From Citrobacter sp. MGH106 (GTDB taxonomy: Bacteria; Pseudomonadota; Gammaproteobacteria; Enterobacterales; Enterobacteriaceae): 64,000 bases of DNA. Under the pieces are notes generated by a model. The model did not search any database. It saw only the letters and a program-made list of their open reading frames with translations, and was not told where the DNA came from. Shown piece by piece: positions 9,884 through 17,991 of the stretch. Position 1 is the stretch's first letter. Every line of letters begins with the position of its first letter. The position numbers and the translations under genes are program-made. The stretch spans positions 3,863,938 to 3,927,937 of the forward strand of contig NZ_KQ089822.1 of the NCBI RefSeq assembly GCF_001037495.1. The letters are read 5' to 3'.

Positions 9884-10240
9884 TTACGGCTGACTGGGGT
9901 AAATAGCGATGTAAACGTAGCCATGAGAGCCGAGAGTGTCAGCTTCACTAGTGAGTCCGTTGTGATGCAGAGTGACAGAGTGCTGACTGCGGGGATCAAG
10001 CTCTCCAGTGGTGAGCATCCGCTCTAGCTGTTTCATTATTAGTGGAAACGCCTGATCTAGGCGCAATGCTTCATCGTCACTGAATGAGCCATTAAATCCT
10101 GCCCGGTCGGCCAAAAAGTATAGGCGGTTGCCTTCGTGTACCAGACGAGCGCCGAAGCACGGCGTGATATTACGTTTTAATCCCCACTGAAGGCAGGATG
10201 TGTCCTCCGCCGATGTGCCGGATATGGTGGTCGACTGCAT
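9884..10240 (-). CDS. cbeA: CbeA (YeeU)-family antitoxin
   Basis: A 118-residue protein of the CbeA/YeeU family. In the studied pair the antitoxin stabilises FtsZ and MreB filaments instead of binding the toxin. Marker segments are LQWGLKRNITPCFGARLVHEGNRLYFLADRAG and the C-terminal LHHNGLTSEADTLGSHGYVYIAIYP. It is followed by cbtA and preceded by yeeT, the standard module order. Confidence 0.92.
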   Translation of the reverse strand: MQSTTISGTSAEDTSCLQWGLKRNITPCFGARLVHEGNRLYFLADRAGFNGSFSDDEALRLDQAFPLIMKQLERMLTTGELDPRSQHSVTLHHNGLTSEADTLGSHGYVYIAIYPSQP

Positions 10241-10271
10241 TAATATATTCCTTAATGATTGAGTGGGATGA

Positions 10272-10493
10272 TTAGTTCACCGTCACGCAGCGAAGAATAG
10301 CGTACGGGCCTGCCCGGTCCTGACGACGTTCAACAAAAACAGCGAGTACGCCGCTGATATCCTGAACTTCACGTCCATAGTAATGGCATACACTGCCATG
10401 CCACTGGTAGTGACCTGTACAGAAGGCAGATAGCCTGGATTCGGCATACTGACGATAAATATGCATCGCCTGGCGCTTACTGATAATTTTCAT
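10272..10493 (-). CDS. yeeT: DUF987 (YeeT-like) protein
   Basis: A 73-residue protein of the DUF987 family, function unknown, always found between the RadC-like gene and the antitoxin gene in CP4-type modules. The WHGSVCHYYGREVQDISGVLAVF segment is characteristic. The start is taken at the ATG of MKIISKRQA, which gives the usual family length; eight further codons could be read upstream. It starts 8 bp after the stop of the RadC-like gene, suggesting one transcript. Confidence 0.85.
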   Translation of the reverse strand: MKIISKRQAMHIYRQYAESRLSAFCTGHYQWHGSVCHYYGREVQDISGVLAVFVERRQDRAGPYAILRCVTVN

Positions 10494-10501
10494 TCTCCAC
10501 C

Positions 10502-10972
10502 TCACAACAAGCCACATTCAGCAAAAGAAACCACTTCATTCCCGACTACAAGATGATCCAGCACACGCACTTCCACCAGAGCCAAGGCTTTAGCAATCCG
10601 CTGAGTGACATGTTTATCCTGCTGGCTGATTTCTGTCGTGCCGGACGGATGGTTGTGTGCCAGAATGACCGCAGCGGCGTTATGTTTCAGGGCTGATTTA
10701 ACCACTTCGCGGGGATGCACTTCGGTATGACTGAGCGTGCCGGTAAACAGTGTTTCTCGCTCCAGCAGGCAATGCTGATTGTCGAGATACATCACGATGA
10801 AGACTTCCCGCTCCAGGTGAGCCATCTGCAGTTTCAGCCATGTTTTTGTGAGGCTGGTTGAGGTAAATGACTCACTTGGTTGACGCTGGTATTTATCCAG
10901 CAGACGTAATGCTCGCTGGATGACTCGCTGCTCGTTTGCAGGAAATACCGGAGATAAGTTGATCGTAGACAT
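10502..10972 (-). CDS. yeeS: RadC-like JAB-domain protein (YeeS)
   Basis: A 156-residue RadC/YeeS-family protein with a complete JAMM metalloprotease-fold motif: a glutamate in HLEREVFIVMYLD, then AHNHPSG and a downstream D in ISQQDKHVT. Despite the old name, a repair role is not established, and the short island-borne versions have no known function. It is second in the minus-strand CP4-type operon, after yfjQ and before yeeT. Confidence 0.9.
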   Translation of the reverse strand: MSTINLSPVFPANEQRVIQRALRLLDKYQRQPSESFTSTSLTKTWLKLQMAHLEREVFIVMYLDNQHCLLERETLFTGTLSHTEVHPREVVKSALKHNAAAVILAHNHPSGTTEISQQDKHVTQRIAKALALVEVRVLDHLVVGNEVVSFAECGLL

Positions 10973-10984
10973 GGTTGTTCCTTA

Positions 10985-11013
10985 GAAAGAAAAGCCCTTC
11001 CGAATCTTCGGAA
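10985..11013 (-). terminator. terminator between yfjQ and the radC-like gene
   Basis: Stem CTTTCCGAA/TTCGGAAG followed on the minus strand by a T-rich stretch (TTTTCTTTC). It lies just past the yfjQ stop and would reduce transcription into the toxin-antitoxin module. Confidence 0.6.
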
Positions 11014-11041
11014 AGGCGTTAAGGGAAAATAGTGGAAGAGA

Positions 11042-11863
11042 TCATGAAGCAAGCTGCAGCATATTCTCAGCCATCACCCAGAGGGCACGGTTGAGCTTCA
11101 CATCACCGTCAATACCTTTCACTGCTCGGGTATGGGCGCGCTTTCCTTTGGTTGTTCTCCCCGATAGCCCGCCTTTGATCAGGTTTTCCTGAATGCGCTG
11201 ATAAGTGGTCCACAGGTCGTTACTTTCGTCCTGCCAGCGGCGTGGTGAAAGTATCTGCGACTCCGTCACCGGCTGATGCTCTTCTCCAAAGCGATAGGTT
11301 AATGCGGCTTTCGCCATTGCCTGCTGTGCGGGTGGCGGCAATAAAAGCGACTGCATGGCATCGCGTTTCTCTTCTACGCGGTCAAATATCCCCAGTACTT
11401 CGTAGGCTCCTTCAATGACTTTCTCGACTATGTTGCCTTTATGCGGTACTCGCACCTCCCCGAACGACTCACCGCAAATCAGCCCATTTTGGCAAACGGC
11501 TCTGAATAACCCCGGTAACATCTGATATGAGCTGGAGCCGTCGTGGCTGTTTAGTAGAATAATTTCTGGAACCTGTTTGCCAGTAATCTGACCTTCACGA
11601 CGCAGGCGCAGCATGTGCTTCGTATGCTCTCGTTTGCTCTGGTCTCGAACTCGAGTCTGGCAGGCAAAGAATGGCTGGAAGCCTTCACATTGTAGGTTAT
11701 CGAGCAGGGAAATAGTCGGGATATAGGTGTACCTGTTACTGCGGGATTCATGCTTTTCTTCGCTAAACACACTCGGCACATAATGCGCCAGTTCGTCGCG
11801 AGTTAACGGACGGTCGCGACGAACGAGATTCACCGCACCAAAGCGGCTGGCTAAACGGGTCAT
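11042..11863 (-). CDS. yfjQ: DUF932 protein (YfjQ/YafZ family)
   Basis: A 273-residue DUF932 protein matching the YfjQ/YafZ group of CP4-type islands in length and in segments such as YVPSVFSEEKHESRS, ILLNSHDGSSSYQMLPGLFRAVCQNGL and the C-terminal TKGKRAHTRAVKGIDGD. The function is unknown; related phage proteins of this domain are found near replication or anti-restriction genes. It heads the conserved yfjQ-yeeS-yeeT-cbeA-cbtA block. Confidence 0.9.
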   Translation of the reverse strand: MTRLASRFGAVNLVRRDRPLTRDELAHYVPSVFSEEKHESRSNRYTYIPTISLLDNLQCEGFQPFFACQTRVRDQSKREHTKHMLRLRREGQITGKQVPEIILLNSHDGSSSYQMLPGLFRAVCQNGLICGESFGEVRVPHKGNIVEKVIEGAYEVLGIFDRVEEKRDAMQSLLLPPPAQQAMAKAALTYRFGEEHQPVTESQILSPRRWQDESNDLWTTYQRIQENLIKGGLSGRTTKGKRAHTRAVKGIDGDVKLNRALWVMAENMLQLAS

Positions 11864-11887
11864 AAAAACTCCTGTGAAAAATCGGCA

Positions 11888-11914
11888 TAAAAAAGGCCAC
11901 CCCGAAGGATGGCC
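11888..11914 (-). terminator. intrinsic terminator upstream of yfjQ
   Basis: Stem GGCCATCC/GGGTGGCC with a TTCG tetraloop followed by six T residues on the minus strand. It ends the transcript of the preceding hypothetical gene. Confidence 0.85.
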
Positions 11915-11934
11915 TGGATTGAAAGGCAGGATTA

Positions 11935-12384
11935 TTAAGGCAAAATCGAAGGTTGTATCTGCGATGTTGCCTTTTCTGAATCTGGTAACGGCAATGCAGA
12001 TAGTTCGGCAGAACTAAGCTTTCCTGCGCGGTAAAGTTGCAGTTTCACCAGAATCGGCGCTTTTTGCGACTGAAGGTAACTCAGGCACCATTCCCGCTTA
12101 AGGACCATCCTGACCGGGACAGGCAAAAGCTCATATGCTTTGTTGAAAATAACTTCAACAAAAGCATCGTCACTAAGTTTATCCTCGGCAATATTCAACA
12201 GACCATTGATGACAATATTTTCCAGTAACAGCCTGTATTTGTCAGAACCAATTATCGAAGGTTTTACCGTGTTTTCCGGTAAGCGTTCAGAAGGTGTGTC
12301 ATGATTTTCTGCAGGTGCTTTTCCGCGTGGGAAATTCAGCTTTTCTGTAAGGCTACGAAGTTTTCCTGTGCTATTTTCAGACAT
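11935..12384 (-). CDS. hypothetical island protein
   Basis: A 149-residue protein starting MSENSTGKLRSLTEKLNFPRG. I do not recognise a domain. The first 50 residues are polar and probably flexible; the rest (YRLLLENIVINGLLNIAEDKLSDDAFVEVIFNKAYELLPVPVRMVLKREW) is predicted helical with a hydrophobic pattern, without a signal peptide. An upstream in-frame TTG adds 14 codons; the ATG was preferred because AGGA precedes it. It is followed by a strong terminator and preceded by a possible small membrane protein gene. Confidence 0.65.
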   Translation of the reverse strand: MSENSTGKLRSLTEKLNFPRGKAPAENHDTPSERLPENTVKPSIIGSDKYRLLLENIVINGLLNIAEDKLSDDAFVEVIFNKAYELLPVPVRMVLKREWCLSYLQSQKAPILVKLQLYRAGKLSSAELSALPLPDSEKATSQIQPSILP

Positions 12385-12418
12385 GGTATTTTTATCCTGT
12401 GACCTCCGCATCTTGCCA

Positions 12419-12625
12419 TCAGGCAAGTACGGCGAGTTTTTTTATCGCTTTTATCAGGCTAAAGGTTGTCAAACCTGCACCCAGAGCCTTGACCGTGACC
12501 GAATGGCTTCGCATCAACGTAATCCCCGCTACGCACAGGACAAGTTGCCACGTACAATCGGGCCATAGGGGCTCATTAACCGGCATGTTCGTAACCACTT
12601 CACTTTGACTATGCACGGAAAACAC
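12419..12625 (-). CDS. possible small membrane protein
   Basis: A 68-codon ORF with a GTG start two bases after the stop of the upstream exported-protein gene and AGAGG just before it, so it could be translated by coupling. Residues about 26-65 (WQLVLCVAGITLMRSH followed by ALGAGLTTFSLIKAIKKLAVL) could form one or two membrane segments. I recognise no family. An internal ATG (MPVNEPLW) is an alternative start. Support is the tight spacing and the hydrophobic pattern only. Confidence 0.4.
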   Translation of the reverse strand: MFSVHSQSEVVTNMPVNEPLWPDCTWQLVLCVAGITLMRSHSVTVKALGAGLTTFSLIKAIKKLAVLA

Positions 12626-12627
12626 CT

Positions 12628-13431
12628 CTACTTGTAGCCATTAGGGAGCCATTGGCCCTGTTTGCGGATATCAGTAATAATACCCCCCTCTTTGACAGAA
12701 ATGGTACGCCAGCCTGGTTCTTTGCTGGATGCATTCCCATAGGTGTACCCGACAGTCATTGTCAGGTTTTCTCCTGAAGTTGTGGTGAGATCAGCCTCAT
12801 ATTTGGCTTCGGTATTTTGTTTGCGAATAAAACGCACGGTATTGATTGCAGAACAACGAATACTGCTTTTCGCATATTCAAAAGAATTGTTAGCCATCTG
12901 ACATCCGTCGTTTTTAATTTCATCCGTCAGGTTTGCAGAAGCATTAAAGTTTTTAGGAGCAGGTACGAAATTCGCCATATCGCTGCGCATGGTTGGCGGA
13001 TCTGTCTGAAGCACAAGATAAACAGGACAATCTGATTTTCCGACTTCACAGGCTTTTGCGACGTAATCACGAACAGGCCATCCGGCATTACCGAAATATT
13101 CCGCACCACTTTCATCTTTGCATTGTGACCAGGTAGCTTTTTTCCCCATCATAATGCCGTCTACCAGCACACAGGTGACGGCCTTTACAGGCTTACCATC
13201 CCACCGGACTGCATCAAAGGGCTGAATGCCTGTATGGTTCACGTCAAGCGTGTAGGCCTGTGGATTCTTGGCTAGTCGATCATTCGCCTGTTTTAGTTGG
13301 CTACTGCCTTCCTGGGTCAGGAAAAAGGTATAACGTTCGGGATGTATGTCGCCGTGAATTGTCATTGCAGACGAGACCAATGGAATAAACAGTGCTGCAG
13401 AGCTGAGAGATAAAACAACGAGTTTACGCAT
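12628..13431 (-). CDS. exported hypothetical protein
   Basis: A 267-residue protein with a clear Sec signal peptide (MRKLVVLSLSSAALFIPLVSS then A-M-T, likely cleaved near residue 22). The mature part has six or more cysteines, including VTCVLVDG, WSQCKDE, AKACEVGKSDCPVY and DGCQM, suggesting disulfides in the periplasm or outside the cell. No catalytic motif or domain was recognised. It follows another signal-peptide gene by 19 bp on the same strand, so the two are probably co-expressed and act together outside the cytoplasm. Confidence 0.75.
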   Translation of the reverse strand: MRKLVVLSLSSAALFIPLVSSAMTIHGDIHPERYTFFLTQEGSSQLKQANDRLAKNPQAYTLDVNHTGIQPFDAVRWDGKPVKAVTCVLVDGIMMGKKATWSQCKDESGAEYFGNAGWPVRDYVAKACEVGKSDCPVYLVLQTDPPTMRSDMANFVPAPKNFNASANLTDEIKNDGCQMANNSFEYAKSSIRCSAINTVRFIRKQNTEAKYEADLTTTSGENLTMTVGYTYGNASSKEPGWRTISVKEGGIITDIRKQGQWLPNGYK

Positions 13432-13450
13432 AAGGTTTCCTTTCAGTTAA

Positions 13451-13885
13451 TTAATGATTAATACAGTCCTGCCATGTGGCATCAGCCAGTGCCTCATTCA
13501 GCCCTTTGGCGCTGAATTTTTTAGAGATAGCGGCATTCATAGAGGTCATTTTTATTACGTCTTTTTGACTTGTCGCTTTTAGCGCAGTAAAGGTCGTTTC
13601 ATCCAGAGGATGGTTTGTACCATTGATACTGACTCCAGGATCAGAAAGCCCTGTTTGTGACGAGACGCGGTAATCCTCCGCAGGTACGCTGTAAGCAGCA
13701 GCCAGCTTTCCGCTTGTGCAGGTCAGTGTGAGCACTTCGCCTGAAGCATTTTGAGTATTGAGTTCAAACTCCATGGCACTGATGTTCCCGTACCAGTCAC
13801 CCCATTGCTGGTCAGCCTGTACGGCGCTAGCACTGTGGCTAAGCAGCAGTAATCCAGCCAGAGTTGCATAATAGTTTCTGAGCAT
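13451..13885 (-). CDS. exported hypothetical protein
   Basis: A 144-residue protein with a signal peptide (MLRNYYATLAGLLLLSHSASA, cleavage after ASA). The mature part has WGDWYGNISAMEFELNTQ and a pair of cysteines (LTCTSG and WQDC) that could form a disulfide. It resembles small periplasmic proteins in general, but I cannot name a family. It is the first gene of a minus-strand set with the 267-aa exported protein. Its leader contains a terminator-like hairpin and its promoter region holds GATC-rich repeats. Confidence 0.7.
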   Translation of the reverse strand: MLRNYYATLAGLLLLSHSASAVQADQQWGDWYGNISAMEFELNTQNASGEVLTLTCTSGKLAAAYSVPAEDYRVSSQTGLSDPGVSINGTNHPLDETTFTALKATSQKDVIKMTSMNAAISKKFSAKGLNEALADATWQDCINH

Positions 13886-13916
13886 TCTGGTTTCCTTTCC
13901 TGATGATTTAGATACA

Positions 13917-13950
13917 AAAAAGCCCGCTTCCGTTTTAAGGAGAGCAGGCT
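13917..13950 (-). terminator. terminator-like hairpin in the leader of the exported-protein genes
   Basis: On the minus strand AGCCTGCT pairs with AGCGGGCT (one G-T pair) and is followed by five T residues. It lies about 32 bp before the first start codon of the operon, so it could attenuate that operon, end a small RNA, or terminate the upstream 403-aa gene. Confidence 0.55.
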
Positions 13951-14102
13951 GATCGTATTGATTAAATGAGCTAGCGGATAATCGTTAATACAGATCAGTT
14001 TGAGTAAATTGATCGTTATTATCTATCGTAAAAACGATCAATAATGTATTATTGATAGCTACTGGCTATCATGCATGTGCATATCGATCGTTACGACAGA
14101 TC
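13951..14102. promoter_or_regulatory. GATC-rich repeat region, probable control or origin-like site
   Basis: Six GATC sites (starting at 13951, 13993, 14011, 14036, 14086, 14099) occur in 152 bp. ATTGATCGTT (14008) is repeated inverted as AACGATCAAT (14033), and GATCGTTA recurs at 14011 and 14086. A second inverted repeat, GATAGC/GCTATC, lies between. This looks like an operator array, a Dam-controlled promoter or iteron-like sites. Confidence 0.45.
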
Positions 14103-14258
14103 AATGAACAGAAGCCACACCAGTAATACATACCGGCGCGGCTTCATGTGGGTAATATAGGAGTCAAAATATCTGGAATATTTTCAAGGTGCTTTGATGG
14201 GGGAGGATTTATCCTGAACAATAAGCTCACCAGCCCACACAGGATAATTCATCCCCTG

Positions 14259-15470
14259 TTATTTGTTTCTGATTCTTTTTATTTTTTTCCTTTTACGGGT
14301 AAGGTATGTATCCCTGGCACGCTTAAACTGGTGATACAGTTCTGGTTCTGATAATGTTCCTCCAACATAGAAAGTCCAGACTGCATGGATAGCTAAATAT
14401 ATTTCTTTTGATGTTGATGGCTGAATAATTTCAAATGCATCATGCCAGCCAATCCTGTTAACTTTGGAAAGTGTACTGCCGCCTTCCGGAGAAAGATCTA
14501 TGGTTCTGTAACTTACCTTTTTCTTGCCACTTTTATACTTTGAATTCTTGTCATTAGCTGCGTCATTGCGGGGTGATTTATTGTAGTCTTCCTGCGAAGT
14601 ACTTTCTGACATATGCTTATTACAGTTGTCATCTTTGTTGTCAGCAGAATATGTTGGGCTGGTATCATCTTCACCAGATAATGCAGCACTCTTCTCCGGG
14701 GTGTCTGTGCTTTGGTCGTAAATACGCATTCGCCTGGACGGTTTATTTTTCATATATTCCCAGGCCCACTGGCATAACTCTGTATTGTCCATGGGAATGT
14801 TTAACTTACGTTTTGCTTTAAACTTGCTATCCCATTGGGATCTTATGTTTTTTATAAATGAGAGTTTATCAATGAAGTATGCTGGAACTAAATCCATAAA
14901 ATACAGAATGGAGTTATAACGTTCTTTATGGGATGTGGGATATGTATGCAGCGATTTTATTTCTGAAAGAAAAGGTTCTAACGCAATTACATGCTGAGTA
15001 TTTGGGTTGAAATTACCATAAACTGATAGATCAGCCAGAGAGCGAACATGACTAAATTTTTGTGGCACAACCTCCTTTTGGATATTGAGCATTTCAGAAG
15101 ATAGTTGAGGACAATATTTTTTAATGCTTAACCACACAAAATAACAGGCATGCTCATTTTTCCTGAACCATTCAAACTCTGACTCCGGAAGAAGTGAGTC
15201 AAGAAACAACTCTATTTTTCTTTCATAATAAACAATAACATCAAGTGCACCTGAATGATAATGACTGATAATTTCAGACAATAATCCGGAGGCATCCCCC
15301 ATGCTCATTCGGTAAATTGAGTTTATTCTTTTCATGTTTTTTAGAGGTGAGGACAGGTAGTAACCGGTCATGGGTTTGTTTTCCATTACAAACCAATAGA
15401 AAACGGACAGTTCTCTTTTTGTTTTTATTTTTAGCCTGTAACTCTCATTCTTTCCTTTGCTTAAATTCAT
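14259..15470 (-). CDS. hypothetical protein, 403 aa, unrecognised
   Basis: No domain is recognised. The N-terminal 250 residues are well structured by composition, with many aromatic and charged residues (for example FEWFRKNEHACYFVWLSIKKY and YNSILYFMDLVPAYFIDK). Residues about 255-320 form a polar, low-complexity linker rich in D, S, N and K, and the last 80 residues end in a very basic tail (RKRKKIKRIRNK), which could bind nucleic acid. There is no signal peptide. It is AT-rich compared with the core genes, which suggests transfer. It ends before the GATC-rich region and diverges from alpA. Confidence 0.65.
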   Translation of the reverse strand: MNLSKGKNESYRLKIKTKRELSVFYWFVMENKPMTGYYLSSPLKNMKRINSIYRMSMGDASGLLSEIISHYHSGALDVIVYYERKIELFLDSLLPESEFEWFRKNEHACYFVWLSIKKYCPQLSSEMLNIQKEVVPQKFSHVRSLADLSVYGNFNPNTQHVIALEPFLSEIKSLHTYPTSHKERYNSILYFMDLVPAYFIDKLSFIKNIRSQWDSKFKAKRKLNIPMDNTELCQWAWEYMKNKPSRRMRIYDQSTDTPEKSAALSGEDDTSPTYSADNKDDNCNKHMSESTSQEDYNKSPRNDAANDKNSKYKSGKKKVSYRTIDLSPEGGSTLSKVNRIGWHDAFEIIQPSTSKEIYLAIHAVWTFYVGGTLSEPELYHQFKRARDTYLTRKRKKIKRIRNK

Positions 15471-15834
15471 ATTTTACCTCTTCGAATTCCGGACTCACTT
15501 TACAGCATCTTCATTATTTTTATATTGATAATAGATGTAGTGCATTACATAGTCAATTGGTGGTTTTTTCGTAGTTTTTCTGTAGTGTTTTTCTTGATGC
15601 ACTGTCCTTCACAACTGACAATTCATCTAAAAACACCTCGATTTTAGAAAGGGGTGTAAGGATAGTTTTCTTTTCGCAATAGTTAAAGGCCATAACCTGA
15701 CCCTGCATGCTTTCAGTAATGACTTTCCCCCACTATGGAGACTCTCTGTAAAAAAGTAAAACCATACATATACGCCCAATGAAATGAAAGATGCCGCACT
15801 GGTGTCCCCTGAGCATTTTCGGAGACTTCATTTC
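15471..15834. other. divergent intergenic region before alpA
   Basis: About 360 bp between two divergently transcribed genes. It must hold both promoters, but I could not assign -35/-10 pairs with confidence and see no further gene. Confidence 0.5.
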
Positions 15835-16041
15835 ATGAACATGATTGATATTCACAATGACCAGATGGTTGATATGGCGTTCATAGTCGATTTCACTAAA
15901 ATGACCGATAAGTGGGTTTATAAACTGATTCAGGAAGGAAAATTCCCAAAACCGATTAAACTGGGTCGCAGTTCTCGCTGGTTTGAAAGTGAAATTATCA
16001 CCTGGCTTAATGAAAGAATTAAAGAATCACGGGCTGAATAA
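15835..16041 (+). CDS. AlpA-family regulator
   Basis: A 68-residue protein of the AlpA/P4 Vis family: a MerR-like winged helix reading DMAFIVDFTKMTDKWVYKLIQEGKFPKPIKLGRSSRWFESEIITWLNERI, with the family's KFPKPIKLGRSSRW wing. Such proteins act as excisionases or activators of island integrases. The start was chosen because GGAG precedes this ATG at 9 bp; a further in-frame ATG lies 51 bases upstream. It is followed 270 bp later by the Rep-like gene, the common order in P4-type satellites and islands. Confidence 0.88.
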   Translation: MNMIDIHNDQMVDMAFIVDFTKMTDKWVYKLIQEGKFPKPIKLGRSSRWFESEIITWLNERIKESRAE

Positions 16042-16313
16042 AACGTTGTACTTTTCTTCAAATATCGCCACTAACTTTATACATGTCTTTTAAGTCCTCA
16101 CAGCTTACCCTGCCTGAATAAGCATACCTTTCCAATAAAGGTTCTTATGTTATTGGTATTAACATTATCAATTAATCACCAACACACAGAATTACTTATC
16201 TGATTATGATAATTACCATTAGTCAACGACAACACAGACATGTATAAATACTTTAAACCATCAAAGCCACAATGACCTAAAAGTATTGTAGCTGTTTTAT
16301 GAGAGCAAGCTAT

Positions 16314-17357
16314 ATGAGTCAGTCAACTGACATTCTCCTTAACTGTGCTGAGATACATAATGGTAATCACTCTACAGTGATTACATTATCAGACAGCAGC
16401 ATTCACACAGAAAAGCTTCATCGCATTTATACGTTATTGCAAAAGCTTGTCAGAAAGAAATCACTTCCCTTTAACATACTGGCTAACCACTCAGGTTATA
16501 ATCAGACTTGTCATATTGTTGAAGTGCTGGATATCATCCATCTGCTTGACCAGATACCTGATGTATTTCTTGAAATACGTAAGCTCCACCCGCTAATCAC
16601 TTATTTCCAACAAACTCTCAAACGGTATAATTTTTATTGCAGAATACATAACGGTGCCATTACCAAAGGTGATGCAACGAACACTGCCATAATGCTGAAT
16701 AAGCTGGTAGGTGAATATCGTGATGAAGTGATTAAACCAGAGTTCAGGCAGGAACTACGGAAATACCAGCGTAATTCAGTAAAGAATCTGAAAGGAATAA
16801 AAAACTATATTCAACATCTCTTTAACCAGCGTGCACGACTGCTGGCAATACGTTTGGACCTGTCATGGGCAAAAGTGCATTCAGGCAGTATTACGCCTGA
16901 GATAGCGAGACAACAACGCCAGCAACTGTTACGCAATATGAAACGCAACCGGTTATTCAAACATGTCCTGGGTATGGTATGGAAACTGGAATACGGGCCA
17001 GACAGAGGCTTCCATTATCACACCTTATTCTTTCTTGATGGCAATAAAACCCGCAGTGATATCTCTATCTGTACTCAGTTTGGTGAGTACTGGGCAAAAG
17101 TGATTACTAAAGGCAAAGGTACGTACTTCAACTGTAATGCACAACATGAACGTTATGAGAAGCCTGGTACAGGGATGGTGAAGTATGGCGACATCTTGAA
17201 GCAGGAAGGGCTACAGCGTGCTGTGGCCTATCTGACCAAGATAGATACGTTCGCGCGCCTGGCCTTACCCGGCAACGCCAGAACCTTTGGGCGAGGTGAA
17301 ATTAAAGCCGTTAACACGAAGAGCAAACGTGGCAGGAAACGGACTCAGCCACCGTAA
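16314..17357 (+). CDS. YagK/YfjJ (inovirus Gp2-like) Rep-like protein
   Basis: A 347-residue protein whose C-terminal half is the YagK/YfjJ domain, related to inovirus Gp2/HUH replication initiators. The HUH motif is visible as FHYHTLFFLDG near residue 235 (His-Tyr-His), and a candidate catalytic tyrosine lies in AVAYLTK near 305. HUH enzymes nick one DNA strand through a tyrosine link to start rolling-circle replication or transfer. The N-terminal 150 residues are helical and unassigned. An upstream in-frame ATG (16299) is possible, but only this one is preceded by a purine-rich GAGAG. Nicking activity is inferred from the motif. Confidence 0.75.
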   Translation: MSQSTDILLNCAEIHNGNHSTVITLSDSSIHTEKLHRIYTLLQKLVRKKSLPFNILANHSGYNQTCHIVEVLDIIHLLDQIPDVFLEIRKLHPLITYFQQTLKRYNFYCRIHNGAITKGDATNTAIMLNKLVGEYRDEVIKPEFRQELRKYQRNSVKNLKGIKNYIQHLFNQRARLLAIRLDLSWAKVHSGSITPEIARQQRQQLLRNMKRNRLFKHVLGMVWKLEYGPDRGFHYHTLFFLDGNKTRSDISICTQFGEYWAKVITKGKGTYFNCNAQHERYEKPGTGMVKYGDILKQEGLQRAVAYLTKIDTFARLALPGNARTFGRGEIKAVNTKSKRGRKRTQPP

Positions 17358-17439
17358 CTCCACTTCCAGTCAAAAGCGTCAGCATTCCCCTGGATGCCTG
17401 TGTTCTCACGGGCATCTTTCATTCATTCCGGAGTTAATT

Positions 17440-17862
17440 ATGTATAAGCCTGTTTATGCGCCTTTTGCTGTTACCCATCATGGCGAGCGGGTCGCGCCTG
17501 ACACTGTGATGCAGGAAGATTACGATAGCCTGTTCTGCGAATTCTGTAGAGTGAAAATTAGCGTTATTATTGATGGTCTCACTGGCATAAAAAGTTTTGT
17601 TCATACACCACTGCGCCGGGAAACGGTAAGCAAACTCGCCGCCTGCCCTTACAGCAAATCTGCAAAAAATTTAGCCATCGGGAGTAAACCTCCAAAACAG
17701 ACGCTACGCGTAACGTTCGCTCCTCTACGACCAGGGAACTCCCGTCGCCTTCCCTGCAAAACGACTAAGCAAAAATGGCGTTGTAGCTGGTGCCATATCT
17801 GTTGGAATGGTGAAAAGTTATGCCCGCAATGTGAAGATTGGATCTATGCAATTAGTGCCTAG
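17440..17862 (+). CDS. putative zinc-ribbon protein
   Basis: A 140-residue island protein with two pairs of cysteines near the N-terminus and C-terminus: FCEFC, then CSWCHICWNG and LCPQCEDW. This is a zinc-ribbon layout known from small proteins that accompany the YagK/YfjJ gene in enterobacterial islands. GGAG lies 7 bp before the chosen ATG; a longer in-frame reading from within the Rep-like gene is a shadow. The function is unknown. It starts 82 bp after the Rep-like gene on the same strand, suggesting one transcript. Confidence 0.75.
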   Translation: MYKPVYAPFAVTHHGERVAPDTVMQEDYDSLFCEFCRVKISVIIDGLTGIKSFVHTPLRRETVSKLAACPYSKSAKNLAIGSKPPKQTLRVTFAPLRPGNSRRLPCKTTKQKWRCSWCHICWNGEKLCPQCEDWIYAISA

Positions 17863-17991
17863 TTCTTACCACCTGAGTTTTGGCGCTGCGACTTGCAGAT
17901 CTATAACCCATTATTTAAATGTGGGATATTTGAACAATCTTGGCGAATGCGATAAAACATCAACTGGAAGACAATCACAAAGGTGAAGTCA

